Notes under the pieces: model-generated
The model's input: only the letters and a program-made list of their open reading frames with translations
Database searches by the model: none
What the model was told of the DNA's origin: nothing
Position numbers and translations under genes: made by a program
Part shown: in pieces, positions 46,648 to 57,769 of the stretch
Layout: each line of letters begins with the position of its first letter
Numbering within the stretch: position 1 is the first letter of the stretch
From: Bimuria novae-zelandiae CBS 107.79
Taxonomy: Eukaryota; Ascomycota; Dothideomycetes; Pleosporales; Didymosphaeriaceae
Assembly (NCBI GenBank): GCA_010015655.1
Contig: ML976703.1
Span: 105,905 to 169,904 of the forward strand
Length of the DNA: 64,000 bases
Direction: 5' to 3'

Positions 46648-46705
46648 AGATAGCGTCCTCGGTATCCTCGTTCCGCGCCCCCTAGCTGCAGATACAGTCG
46701 TCGCA

Positions 46706-46712
46706 TATAAAT
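46706..46712 (+). promoter_or_regulatory. TATA-like box before antisense ORF of element 1
   Basis: TATAAAT lies about 57 bp before the ATG at 46763, on the strand opposite to gag-pol. Suggestive only. Confidence 0.4.
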
Positions 46713-46762
46713 ACTCGCGTGAGTCGCTGTTTTCGCGTTCTGGTCTTAATGCCTTCCTGACC

Positions 46763-47378
46763 ATGCCTAAGGATCCTAAGCCCCGTAAAGCGCGCGCGCC
46801 TCGTAAAAAGACTTTGACCTAAGAGCGGCGTGATCGCATTCGTCGTGTTAAAGGAAGTAGTAGGGAGATGCCTTTCCGCTACAATCGCTGCGAAAAGTTA
46901 AACATTCGTTGTTTCGTGGATACTGCGTCTAGTCGTTGTGCTAGTTATATCGCTGCAAGGAGCGAGTGTAAGCTGTTTATTCCTAAAGAGGAGTAGGAAA
47001 AGGTAGAAGATAAAGAGCGTAAAAAGCGGCTAGAGTTAGCTCGCGCTAAGGAAGAACTTGCGTAGTTAACAAGAACTTACTCAGCATAAGCGTGAGTTAT
47101 TAGAGATTAAGAGTCGTAAGAGGTTATTCGCGCGTTAGGATAGGAAATTACTAGATACTTAGGATAAGGTGTAAGAGACGGAGAGCTTAAGTGTAGATAC
47201 TCCGTTCTAAGACAATTTCCTCGCTGATTCGGGCTGGTCACAGGCTAACAATCTCCTTCCTAATCCATTAATAGATCTTTCTCTTAACGAGTTCCTATCT
47301 AGTTCTCCTCTAATCGTTTCGGGTTCCTTCTCGTGGTCTGACGATAGTATTATACTAATATTTAGCGACAGTTATTAA
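46763..47378 (+). pseudogene. antisense accessory ORF of Gypsy element 1, Zn2Cys6-like
   Basis: A decayed frame of about 205 codons on the strand opposite to gag-pol, starting MPKDPKPRKARAPRKK. It has stops that are one transition from Gln or Trp codons and one apparent frameshift near 47070. Residues encoded at about 46870-46970 have ligand spacing 2-6-8-2-6, which is the GAL4 Zn2Cys6 spacing; two of the six positions are Tyr (TAC, TAT) where one G-to-A change explains loss of Cys. A long Lys/Glu/Leu-rich helical stretch follows (KERKKRLELARAKEEL), then an acidic/Ser/Trp-containing tail. It ends TAA at 47378, close to the pol C-terminus on the other strand. Function unknown; a DNA-binding dimer is inferred. 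Confidence 0.65.
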
Positions 47379-47384
47379 GGTTTG

Positions 47385-50300
47385 CTTCTAGTTCCTATAT
47401 GTCTTCTAAGTGTAAATATCCTTTCCACTTAATTAAGTAGGTTCGTGGCTAATCCGTGTGTCGTAGTATCTTCTTAACTTTAAATTTGGTTTCTTCCTCT
47501 GGCTGGTAATAGAAGGTGGTTTCGACTGGTGTTTCTAGGTCTGCAGGTTCTAATCGATTAACATGAAATACTGGGTGTATCTTTGCATCTGGTGGTAGTT
47601 CCAATTAGTAGTTAACCAGTGATACTTGTTTGGAAATAAAAAATAGTCTAACCTTGGCATAATCTAGTTTCTTGTGCTTTTTCTTCTGGGTTCGAAGATT
47701 TTTCGTAAGTAGATATGCTTTATCCCCCTTCTTTAGCTGAGGTGCCGTTTTTCGTTTCTTATTAGTGTAGGAAATACTTTGCTGTTGAGCTTTCTCGAGG
47801 TTTCTTCGGAGTTGTTCGTGTATTTTCTTTATGTTTTCTGCCATGTTAATGGCTTCTTCCGTTTTAATCGTTGTAGGAAATACTTAATTAAAGAGATGTG
47901 GGTGTCTTTCGTGGTTTGCATAAAATAGTGTGTATCCTATTGCTACTAATGCCTTGTTGTTATATGCTAATTGTGCTATAGGTAGTAATAAAATCTAGTT
48001 ATTCTTCTGGTTGTTGCAGTAGATACGTAGGTACGTTTTAATCGTTTGATTCGTACGTTCTGTCTGTCCGTCCGTCTGCGGATGATAGGCTGTCAATAAC
48101 TTTTGTTTTGTTTTAATAAGTGCTATAAGGGTTATCTAGTAGTTTGATGTGAAGAGCTTGTCTCTATCGCTAATAATCGTCTTTAGAATGCCATGGTGTC
48201 GTATAAGTCAATCTAGGATAAGAAACGCGAGTTCCTTAGCCGTAGTTGTCTTTTAACATAGTACTAGTTCCACGTATTTAGTGAATCTGCATATGATTAC
48301 CAATATCGAGTCGTAGCTCATTCCTATTGCTGGGTCTTTTGACTTGGGTAGTCTAGTTACAAAGTCTATTACGATATCTTTCTATAGTGCTATTAGAATC
48401 TAAATTACCTGCATCTCACTGTACTTAAGATAAGTGGCATGCTTATTTTGTTGGCAGTCTGCGCACTTGCGTATGTACGTTGTTACTACTTCCTTAATTC
48501 CTTAGAATGTGTAATTCCGTTAGATAAGTTCCATCGTTTTCTTGATGCCTGGGTGTCCGTATACTGGGTTATCATAGTATTGTTGTATAACCTCTATCTA
48601 TTGTTCCTTGGGTACTTCTCGTGTAAGTACAAGGAGTTGATTGAGTTCTATCGTAGGTTCTAAAGAACCGTCAGGTTTTTATTTTAGTATCGCGGAGTAG
48701 GTTTTTACTTTATCTCCTATAAGGTCGTGTTATCAGCTGAGTGCGTCTGCTCGTCTATTTTCTTTACTAGGTGTATATATAATCTTAAATTTATATTATC
48801 CAAGCGTTTTTAACTATCTTGCCTGTCTTAGCGTAAGTTCTTTTATAGTTATAAAGCGTGTAAGGTTCTTATAATCCGTAAAGATCTTAAGTGTAGAGTA
48901 GCTAAGAGCGTAGATTCTCTAGTGCTTTAACGTTTTAACGATTGCGTATAGTTCTTTATCGTGTACGTTATATCGTGCTTCCGTGTTAGTAAATTTGTAT
49001 AAGTAGTATATAATAGGGTGCCATTTGCCATCCTTCTCTTACTTTACGTAGGCGCCTATCGCGAGGTCACTTGCGTTTATTTCGATTTATAGTAGTTTTC
49101 TATCCCTAAAGTGGATGAGTACTGGTGGCATAATGCATGCGGTTTTTAAGAGTTAGAACGACATTCCACACTCTATAGTCTATGCGAATAGTGTGTCTTT
49201 TCTTATAAGGTTTATAAGTGGTATCGTGATCTTTGCGTAATCCTTAATAAATTGTTAATTAAATCCACAGAATTCTAAGAATTCTTAGATATTTTTCGCC
49301 ATCTTTGGTATTAGCTAGTTCTTAATACATTTAATCTTGTTAGGTGCGACTTCAATTTCTTCTATACTAATAACGTGTCCTAGAAATTCAAGTTATATTA
49401 CGTGCCACTTGCACTTCTTTAGCTTAATTCTAAGGTGTGCCTTGTCTAACGCTATTAACACTATTTATATATGTAGAACATAATCTAAATTGTTCTTAGA
49501 GTAAACAAGTATATCGTCCATGTATATAATAACGAATATGTCTAGGTAGTTACGGAGTACGTAGTTAACTAGTGCTTGGAAGTTTGCTAGTGCGTTAGTA
49601 AGTCTAAAAGGCATAACTATGTATTTGAATAGTCTATAGCGTGACCTAAACGCTATCTTCCACTCGTTACCTTTCTTAATTTATATAAGGTGGTATCTAT
49701 CTCGTAAGTCTATTAGTATAAAGCGTTTAGCTCTTAAGAGTCAGTCTCTTAATTCTGAGATGTTTAGTAGTAGGTATTAATTTTTAATCGTCATGTCGTT
49801 AATCTTTTAATAGTTAACACATGGTCGTAGTGTGCCGTCTTTCTTTATAATAAACATGAAAGGGCTGGCTACTAGTAACTTTAATAGTCGTATGTATCCT
49901 TTCGCGAGATTTGTCTCGATAAATTCTTTTTCTTATTAGAGTTCTTTTCTAGTCTTGCCATATAGTGGTCTAAAGGGTGGCGTTTTCCCTTCTACTAGGT
50001 CTATCGCTAGATCCCAGGGCTAATATTCTAGAAGGTTTGCTTTTCCCTCTCTCTCAGTGAATATATGATTCCATGCTCGATAGCACTCCGGAATTTCATG
50101 GTTTGTGCTTTTATCCATCTTCTTGCGCTCTGTGACCTGGTGGTTCCTGCCAGCGTCTGCTAAGGGTTTCTTTTATTTTTCAACTATCCGTCGCGAGACT
50201 ATAGTGTTAATAGCTCTCTTATTTACTATTATGCTCTATTAATGCGTAGGCTTTACTTATAATGCATAGTTACAGCGCTTAAAGGATAGCTTTTTTCTCT

Positions 50301-50600
50301 TCTAGTTAATCGTGGGATTATGCTTCCTTAACTAGGGTAGTCCTAAAATCACGTCGTGATTAGCTTCCTTAATAATGTTAAGGGTAATTAATTCCTGGTG
50401 TCTATAGATTATAAGGGTAGTTTCGACCTCGTATTTAATCGTTGCTTTGCCAGGCATCAGTTGTCTATTCGCAATATGAATAGTATAGGGTATAGCCTTC
50501 TTGCGCTTATAGAGTCCTGCTTTATTAAGTGCTTTTCTTAATATATAGCTTTCCTGTGCTCCTAAGTCCAGCATAGCTTTTATCCATGTTTCTTTAAGCT
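47385..50600 (-). pseudogene. Gypsy element 1 pol (PR-RT-RH-IN-chromodomain), decayed
   Basis: The protease stretch at 50574-50332 begins MLDLGAQESYI (normally DSGA) and ends VILGLP. RT has YMDDILVYS at about 49524-49501. Integrase has the zinc-finger end CADCQQNKHATYLKYSEMQ (about 48460), TIISDRDKLFTS and [15 protein letters not shown] (about 48060). The open piece 47844-47605 is the GPY/F-like segment (KKGDKAYLLTKNLRT). A chromodomain remnant, YLIKWKGYLHLED, lies near 47400. Stops are mainly TAG/TAA from Gln or Trp codons, the RIP pattern. Confidence 0.88.
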
Positions 50601-51599
50601 GTACCGGTAGCTTAATTAATGTCTGACCGTTTATGGCATTTAGTTCTTTAAAGGCGTCTTCCCTCCTGAGCCTAGGTCTAAAAAAGATATCTTTTCTGTG
50701 GGTGGCTTTACGGGATTAAGGTGTCCTTTCTTCTTCTTCTCCTAAGGCTGCTGCTGGCCCTTTTCTAGGAGAGCTTCACTGTCCTCTTCCTTTGTTACCG
50801 TTTTAATCCTAAGGGTTGTAGTCCCTTTTAGTATGCGATTAAACCTATGCTTTTTCTTTTGCTCTTTATGTTCCTTATAATCGGGGTGTAAGCATGTTTG
50901 CCATTTGTCAGATGCGCATTTTCCATTAACTAGTAGCAATATTACTTAGTTTAGCGCTTAGTTAAGGTGTAGAAAGTATCGCTTTTCACGTTTATCCTAG
51001 AGGTAAACGTCATAATGGGCGATAGGGTAGTTAAACTACTCCTATCTGTATTGTTGGTACGTTCGGGGAAAGTAGCTGTATTCCTTAGCTTAGTAATAAA
51101 TAGTATATTAATCTTCTCTATAGAGGGTCTATCGTATGGTCTTATGCGTAGGGTTATGGTAGTCTAGGTCGTACTGTGGTTCGTAGTTCGGGCTTTCGTT
51201 TGGGTATTTCTTCTTAGGGTCTTCATGGGCGTATTAGTAATCTGCCATTTCTCTTGCTGCTTTACTGACCAGGTCAGGTTGGTAAGCATGAAAAAATGCT
51301 TCTGTATAGTCTTGTCGTTCTACTACTGTAAACCCGAAGTCTCCTTCTCGAGGTTGGTGTTTTTCCAAGAAGTCGAAAACATTCGTTGTCTTACTAGTAA
51401 TAGGTTTGTTCTAGCTAGGGTGAGGTGTAGGAGATCAAGGCATTAGCTCTATCTCTTCCTCGTCTAAACCTTCGTATGCATCCTCGTAGAGTCGCGAGTC
51501 AGGCGAGTCTAATCGCTCTAAGTCCTTAGATTACTTAATAGAGGGTATTACCTGCCATTCTTCGTCGGTTACTTCTGTGTTATCGACGGTAAGTACGTT

Positions 51600-52500
51600 T
51601 AACTGTTTAATGACCTTGTTCTTAGATCTGCAGTTCCTGGCGATGTGGCCTAGTTTGCCACATGTAAAGCATTTACGCGTCTTGGTCCCCTATCGTTAGG
51701 TTTTATCTAAGATACGTTAGTTAGGCTTTCGGAAGCCTATAGCCTTTCCTGTTCCCTTTTCTAAGTTATTAAACTAGATATCTTCCATAGGTTAGGGTCC
51801 GTAGTAGTTACGTTACTGGCGTCGAGGTGTTTTCGGCGGCGCTCTATAGACTATAGGTGCCTATCGTTTAAAACTAACGTTCCTTAGGTTCTTGCGTAGC
51901 TCTTCTTACAATGCAAACCATTCCCTATTAATGCGGATAGTCTCTTTATATAGTTCTTCTAAGGTCTCTATTTTTATACTACTACGCAGGAGTTCTTCGC
52001 GCATATTACGTTTAAGGCCTTATTTATACATCGTTTTAAGAGATTTATTCTCCTAGTCAAGTTGCACGGCGTACTTGCAGAATTCGGCTATATACTTAGC
52101 TGCGGATTATTACTATTAAATCGTCTAGATCGCCTGCTCAGCGATAGCGGTTTTATTAGCGATTCTAAACATCTATTAGAGGCATTTTTTAAAGTTAGCG
52201 TAGTCCTTAATAATGTCGATAGCGTCTTTGTTGCGGTTAATATAGTCTTCATCCTCGTTATCGTGATCCATGTCTAGGTACTTAACTAAGTAGGGATAGA
52301 TCTATTTTTTAGCGCTTCCTCGCATGTAGGTCGCGGCAAAGATGACCTTCTTTTTGTCTTTAAGGTCTTAGTTCTAGTTAAAGAAATAGAGGTCTAGCTA
52401 TAAAAGCCAGGTATTAAGGAGGGTACGATTACCATTATATAAGTCGGGTTTGTGCGCCTTGTTCTTGCCATCCCCTATAGGGGTGACATGGTTATCTAAA
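51600..52500 (-). pseudogene. Gypsy element 1 gag, decayed
   Basis: The minus strand at 51671-51630 reads CFTCGKLGHIARNC, an intact CCHC zinc knuckle. Upstream toward 52500 lies the capsid-like region, broken by stops. Boundaries are approximate. Confidence 0.8.
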
Positions 52501-52552
52501 GCTATAGAAGAGTTAGGGGTCCTGTTAGTATTTATGTTAAGGGTGTTCAAAA

Positions 52553-52989
52553 TGTTAAGTCCCCGAAAGGATAGCTAATCCCTAAGGGGTTAAGGTTGGT
52601 TCTCGGGCAGGAATACTAGTAGGACGAGAGAGGTTATAGTAATAGCTTGCGCTTGTTACTAGGGCGTTGGTATCAAAGGTGTGTACAGCACAATTAAATC
52701 AATAAGATTGCTTACTTAGATCTAAACGATAGATTAATAAATAAGATTAAACACGAATGTTATAAGGGCATTCGTGTGGGTTTATATACAAGAGGATTTC
52801 TGTACCATCCAAAGTTTTGTTGCCATCTATGGCTGGTGTTGCCATCCATGGCTGGTACTACCATCCATGGCTGGTACAGCCTTGGCTGGATGGTACATCA
52901 CGTGACCTCGGTTGCGTAACCCCACCAAGTGTCACCCCCGCTAAGGGCCCGTTGGTCCTCCGCGTCCCATACATGTTCAGATCCTAACA
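52553..52989 (-). repeat. Gypsy element 1, 5' LTR
   Basis: 437 bp, same ends as the partner LTR. Most differences from the partner show this copy with T or A where the other has C or G. I could not identify a tRNA-complementary primer site just inside it. Confidence 0.93.
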
Positions 52990-52997
52990 CTTAATTA

Positions 52998-53150
52998 TTA
53001 AATCTAAGCACTATTTAAGCTTACGAAAATAAGATTTAAAAAAAATAAGATAAAATAATTATCTTTTATGTGCGCGTTAACGCGCAGGCTTAAGGCCTAT
53101 TTTAGAGGGTAGGGGCTGATCACGTGTCCTTATTCGGCAATCAGGCGTCA
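52998..53150. repeat. dispersed repeat shared with 40461-40620
   Basis: Shares GCACTATTT, GTGCGCGTTAACGCGCAGGC and CCTATTTTA in the same order as the copy near 40480. Gypsy element 1 inserted just beside it. Confidence 0.5.
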
Positions 53151-53648
53151 ATCTAATAATAAAATAAAGGTAAAAGTAGATAAAAAAGAGTTAGCTATAA
53201 TAATTACGTAAATACTACGTAATAAAAAAAATATTAGCTTTAGCTAAAGAGTATGCTCGTAAAAAGATATTATATCTTACTATAGAAATAGCTATAGAAG
53301 GAGAGGATATAAATACTAAGATAATAGATTATTTAAAGGCTAACACTATAGTTAGTTATTCTGCTATAATATAATTAACGCAAAATTTACTAGATAGAAT
53401 ATCTTTAGTGCCCCTACCTTTATCCTAGATACGTTAATTTTATAAAAATTTATTAATTTTTTATTATTAGTTTACTAGATTCTCTTTTAGTTCTTAAATA
53501 TTCTTGCAATGTAGGTAACTTTTCTACTTAATAAGGTATATACTTAGCTAATTCTTATACTATAGTATTTATTTAACTTTAAATTCGTTTTCTTCCTCTA
53601 GCTAGTAGTAAAATAGAGTTTTAACTAGCGTCTCTAGGTCTAGACTGG
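53150..53648. other. AT-rich decay with a fragment related to Gypsy element 1
   Basis: About 53560-53645 resembles the 3' end of element 1 pol (47465-47545: shared TTTCTTCCTCT, TCTAGGTCT order). The rest is unassigned. Confidence 0.4.
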
Positions 53649-54257
53649 TAAATGGATTGGGTCGCAGGGGCCACAGTTGGGTCTGACTAAGCAGAACGCC
53701 AAAATTCTAAACTTTAAACTCTTTATAACTTAATAAATATAGGAGCTATTCTTATGCAATTGTAATACAAGGTATATATATATAAAAGTAGTATAACTCT
53801 AAAAACGCCTATCTTTTATATTTATTTTAAAAAGAAATTATCCTTTTAGTAATATTTTACGTCTTTTTTTAGGATGCACGACTTAATACTTGTGGCGCAC
53901 AGTCACAACGATCAGGGAGCTCGAAAACAAAGTCTATTAAGGAGTGGAAGTCCTACTCAGAAGCTCGGCTATTTACAAAGTTAAGGGGATCACGTGCTCG
54001 GCTATTTGGTTGCTCGGCCTAAACCTAGCTAGTTCCATAAAGCTCTAACCGGGAGCCAGCAAGCTCTTGCAACAATACTATATAATTTTTCAAAATTTAA
54101 ATATATTACTATTAATATATATATATATATACACCTTATATTAAAATTATATAAGTATAGCTCCTCTATTTATAAAGTTATAAAGAGTTTAAAGTTTAGA
54201 ATTTTGGTGTTCTGCTTAGTCAGACCCAACTGTGGCCCTTGCGACCCAACCCATTTA
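53649..54257. mobile_element. inverted-repeat element, about 609 bp, non-coding
   Basis: The first 95 or so bp (TAAATGGATTGGGTCGCA... to ...AGGAGCTA) are repeated in inverse orientation at 54165-54257 with few differences. Ends at TA dinucleotides suggest a Tc1/mariner-type non-autonomous element. The interior is AT-rich, with a TA microsatellite near 54120, and no coding frame. Confidence 0.8.
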
Positions 54258-54404
54258 CTAGCCTATAAAGGGTAAGCTCAAGAAGCCTGTTACTCACGTG
54301 ATCTGCCAAGACGGTAGTGAGACGCTAGGTAAATCGGCTTCCGACGCTCCGAGTGCTCCATCTGCCCTTAACACCACGACGTCAACACCACATATCTCTA
54401 TTAA

Positions 54405-55300
54405 ATGTCCGATTTCTACGCTAAAAAAGGCTCTCTAAGGCTCTCCGAGGCCTAAATTACTGCTATTATTATTCTTAGGCATAAATGCAACTTTACCTTC
54501 CCTAAAATATTAACTAAATTAGGTATTACTAATAAGGCCGCTGGCCAGGCCTACAAACGTGTTAAAGTAATAGTAAAAGGCGACTCGCTTAAAGATCTAC
54601 TCGCTGTAACACTAGAAAGACGCGTCTATCCACCTAGCTATCCACTAAAAGTGCGTAATAGCTCTAACCTAAGCGTAAAGCTACAGGACAATATTATCTA
54701 ATTTAGCACTTACCGTGTGCATAAAGCAGTGCAGTATATCTGCACGAAAGCTAGCATTACGCTAAGCAAAAATACTATCCTTAAGATCGCTAGGGAGCAC
54801 CGCGACGACTATTATAATTACGCTATAACTTACAGAGTATAGCTAAAAAAACTAATGCTTAATAGTAATAATAAGGATAATTAACTTAAATATTCTGCAT
54901 GGCTTAAGGCTAAATACAACCTCCACTTTCTACATATTATCTTTATGTGTTATAATAAGACGTTAAAAGCTATTAGTAGGCGTAATTTACGAAGCGGTAA
55001 GCAGAAGATCTCGCGACCTAAAAAATTTAATAGTAATAAGTTTACGCTACTAAGTGCGCCTCTAAGTTTTAGCCTTATAATCTTCGCTGCAACGTTAATA
55101 GATACTACTTACTCCTACCTATGTCTTTATATCGTATGGGTAAAGGACGATAACGAGAGCCGTAAAAATCTAATATAACGCGTTACTTAAGTAAATAATA
55201 AGGTAAAGAAAGCTATTTAGACTAAGCGATCTCGCGCGAAGGCCTCTAGCACCGTAAAAGAGTAATAACTTTAAAAAATTAATTATAATATTGTTTAAAG
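54405..55300 (+). pseudogene. Tc1/mariner transposase, N-terminal part, decayed
   Basis: From MSDFYAKKGSLRL through KAAGQAYKRVKVIVKG, the frame is interrupted by stops. It has helical DNA-binding-like segments, then the start of a DDE fold (the open piece 54945-55178). Cut at 55300 by Gypsy element 2. Confidence 0.6.
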
Positions 55301-55726
55301 TGTTACGAACCAGAACAGGATGATGGGGGGATGGGCGCTTATAAGGACAGGCAACCAAGGAACGGGTTAACAAGTGCGCTAAAGAGCTAACCTTAAGGTT
55401 ACATAACTACTTAGTTAATTAGTAGTACTAAGCAACGAAGCAAGGCACGTAACTACTTAATTAATTAATAGTACTAAGTAACTAAGCACGCAGATATATA
55501 TATAGGATAGTTTCCTTTATTATGCTTCTTATAGTTAACTTATATATCTTCTATGCGAGTACGTTCTCCTATTTAGACTAATAGTTATTTTACTTTATTA
55601 TAAGATTAGATTATCTAGCCTCGCGCTAAGTGTCGCATTAACTTATACTATTAAATAATCTATAAAGCACTACGATACCTTACCGCCTTAACCTAGATTA
55701 GAATAAGGTGTAAGAGCCTTATAACA
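55301..55726 (+). repeat. Gypsy element 2, 5' LTR
   Basis: 426 bp, starts TGTTACGAACCAG, ends TTATAACA. Contains a near-duplicated AGTAGTACTAAG block. No tRNA-type primer site recognised after it. Confidence 0.92.
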
Positions 55727-55899
55727 CTTTAACTACCTAACGGTATAATAGCAGGACCTAGTTCGACCACCTTAGCTCCGGCACCTAAGGAAAAGACCCT
55801 AAGAGAGATAGTTATTAAATAAGTAGCTTAGATAGCCTAACTATAGGAAATTATTAATTAGATAAGCGAGAAGATAAGCTAATAGGAGGATGCAAAATA

Positions 55900-56850
55900 T
55901 TAACTAAAAGTGCTAAAGCCTAAACCCTATTCCGGGAAGGGTCACCCAGGAACGTTCCTAACCTAGATAGAACTGATTATCTGCTATAACCTAGGGAGGT
56001 TTAACACGGAATAAGACAAGATCCTAGTCACCTACATAAACATGCAAGACAAGGCAGCTGTATAGGCTAGACTAATAATTAATAACTTTTTTAAGAATAG
56101 CAAAGTAGAGGATTATAATTTAAACGCTACTAAGGATACGTTTAAGGACTAAGAGTCTTTTTGTAAGGCTATAAAAGGAATGTTTAGCACTATTAATAAG
56201 AAATATTAAGCTAAACTACGCCTCTAGCGTCTACGTTAGGAGAAATTAGCGGTACTCTATACGCTAGAGTTTAAATAGATTATAGTAGAACTTAATAGAT
56301 AGGGGGAAGCCCTACTTATAATTACCTATTATAATAGACTAAAAGAATTGGTTAAAGACGAATTAGTCCACTAAGGAAAAGTAGATAACCTAGAAGAACT
56401 TATTAATAATGTAATTAAAGTAGATAATCGCCTATATAAACGTAAGCTAGAGAAATAGCATGGTACTAGACTACTTACTAAAAAAGAGAATTAATCTAGG
56501 CCCGCAGGAAGAGACTAGGACGGAGATGTTATTATAACTAATAAAGCCTAATAGTATAAAAAGAAAAACGGCAAGGGAAAACAGCCGTACAAGCTAAAGA
56601 AGAGTTATTAGGGCAAGAATAGCATTTCGCAGGAAGAGCAAGAATAGAGGTTTAAAAATAAAGCCTACCTTTAATATAGTAAGTAAGGCCACTTCGCCAA
56701 AGACTGCGAAGGTTAGGAGACTAGGGTTAATATAACTAACCTCTTACGAGTAGCTATGGCCACCCTTATATTAGTAGAAGCTAACGGAATGGATCTTACG
56801 CAGGAGATCCTAGAGCTAGTGGAAGAGGAAGAAGAACGAAAGACCCTTCC
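55900..56850 (+). pseudogene. Gypsy element 2 gag, decayed
   Basis: A helical capsid-like region full of stops. At about 56665-56705 the CCHC knuckle pattern is recognisable as YxxxxGHFAKDC, with the first cysteines lost to Tyr, again G-to-A changes. Confidence 0.65.
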
Positions 56851-56854
56851 TAAG

Positions 56855-57130
56855 TACTAGATCTTCCAAAGACTAGCCAACGACACCTGCTGGATGTGCA
56901 GCAGTACGCTACATTAATCGTCTTAGTGTAAGGCAAAAGTGATCGTCCAGGGGGCACACGCATGGGACGCCTACTGGCTAGCGGAGAAGCTGCAGGGGCG
57001 CCCAAAGCAGTACCTACGCCAGATCACGATACAGGAACGACATAAATACGCCAAGTGGTGGTAATGCACGCGCAAAGAATGCTAATAACACTTTAAAGCT
57101 AAAGTTAAGGCCTTTTATTTTCTAGGAGGA
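56855..57130 (+). other. GC-richer Cys/Trp/His module between gag and pol of element 2
   Basis: A stretch that kept ordinary base composition. The plus frame reads NDTCWMCSSTLH, later HAWDAYWLAEKLQGRPKQYL and HKYAKWW followed by CTRKEC. It resembles a zinc-ribbon or treble-clef arrangement; I do not know the family. Confidence 0.45.
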
Positions 57131-57769
57131 TTAGAATACTATAGGCTAAAGTAGAGCTAGTATAGCGTGCCTAATAACTGCTATAAGCACTTTCTAGCCT
57201 ATTAGGCTAAGCACTATAAATAGAATGGCTAGCACTAATGTTTTAATATTACCTACGAGATATATAGGTAATAGAAGTTTAAGATAGGCTAGTTCCCTTA
57301 GGGCTTAGACCTCCGCGACACTAGCACGATAATAGGGAATACGTAGCTAAGAAGAGACGTAGACTACTTATTAGTTAGGTAAGAATAATGCAACCCACAG
57401 TGCCTCGTATACCTAAGCCTATAAGAAGAAGTAGCTTCTTTAGACAGTTACCTAAGATATAATGCATTAGCCTAGAATAAGCGCCTTACTCTAAACTGCA
57501 CGCAACATAAGATACCGAGAGTATATAAGTCTAATAGGATTAAAGAGACCTATGCACTATATTAACAGCGATATAAGTAGCATAGGATTAAGGAAGTCTT
57601 AAAGCTAGCCTAACTTAAGAGTTAGATCTATAAGGCGGAAGCCTTATAGAGGGTCCAGAATAGGTTAGAAGACTTAAAAAACTAGATTATTACTAGGTAA
57701 CAAGCCACACTAGTAATAGTGTAATTATTATAGCTTATTAAATAGACACTCGCCAAGTTAAGAAGCGCT

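Larger units (their letters stand above)
46195..52989 (-). mobile_element. complete chromodomain Gypsy element 1 (minus strand), RIP-decayed
   Basis: 437-bp LTRs at 46195-46631 and 52553-52989 begin TGTTA and end TAACA, with the 5-bp target duplication CTTAA on both outer sides (46190-46194, 52990-52994). On the minus strand the order is Gag zinc knuckle (about 51650), aspartic protease (50574-50332), reverse transcriptase (about 49500), integrase (about 48480-47970), GPY/F-like region and chromodomain (about 47480-47385), then polypurine tract and 3' LTR. This is the Gypsy/chromovirus order. Many stops and frame breaks mean it is not autonomous now. Confidence 0.93.

Noticed and set aside
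55727..55760. tRNA primer-binding site after the element 2 5' LTR
   Set aside because: No TGG-beginning tRNA-complementary stretch is visible. The site may be mutated or the element self-primed.
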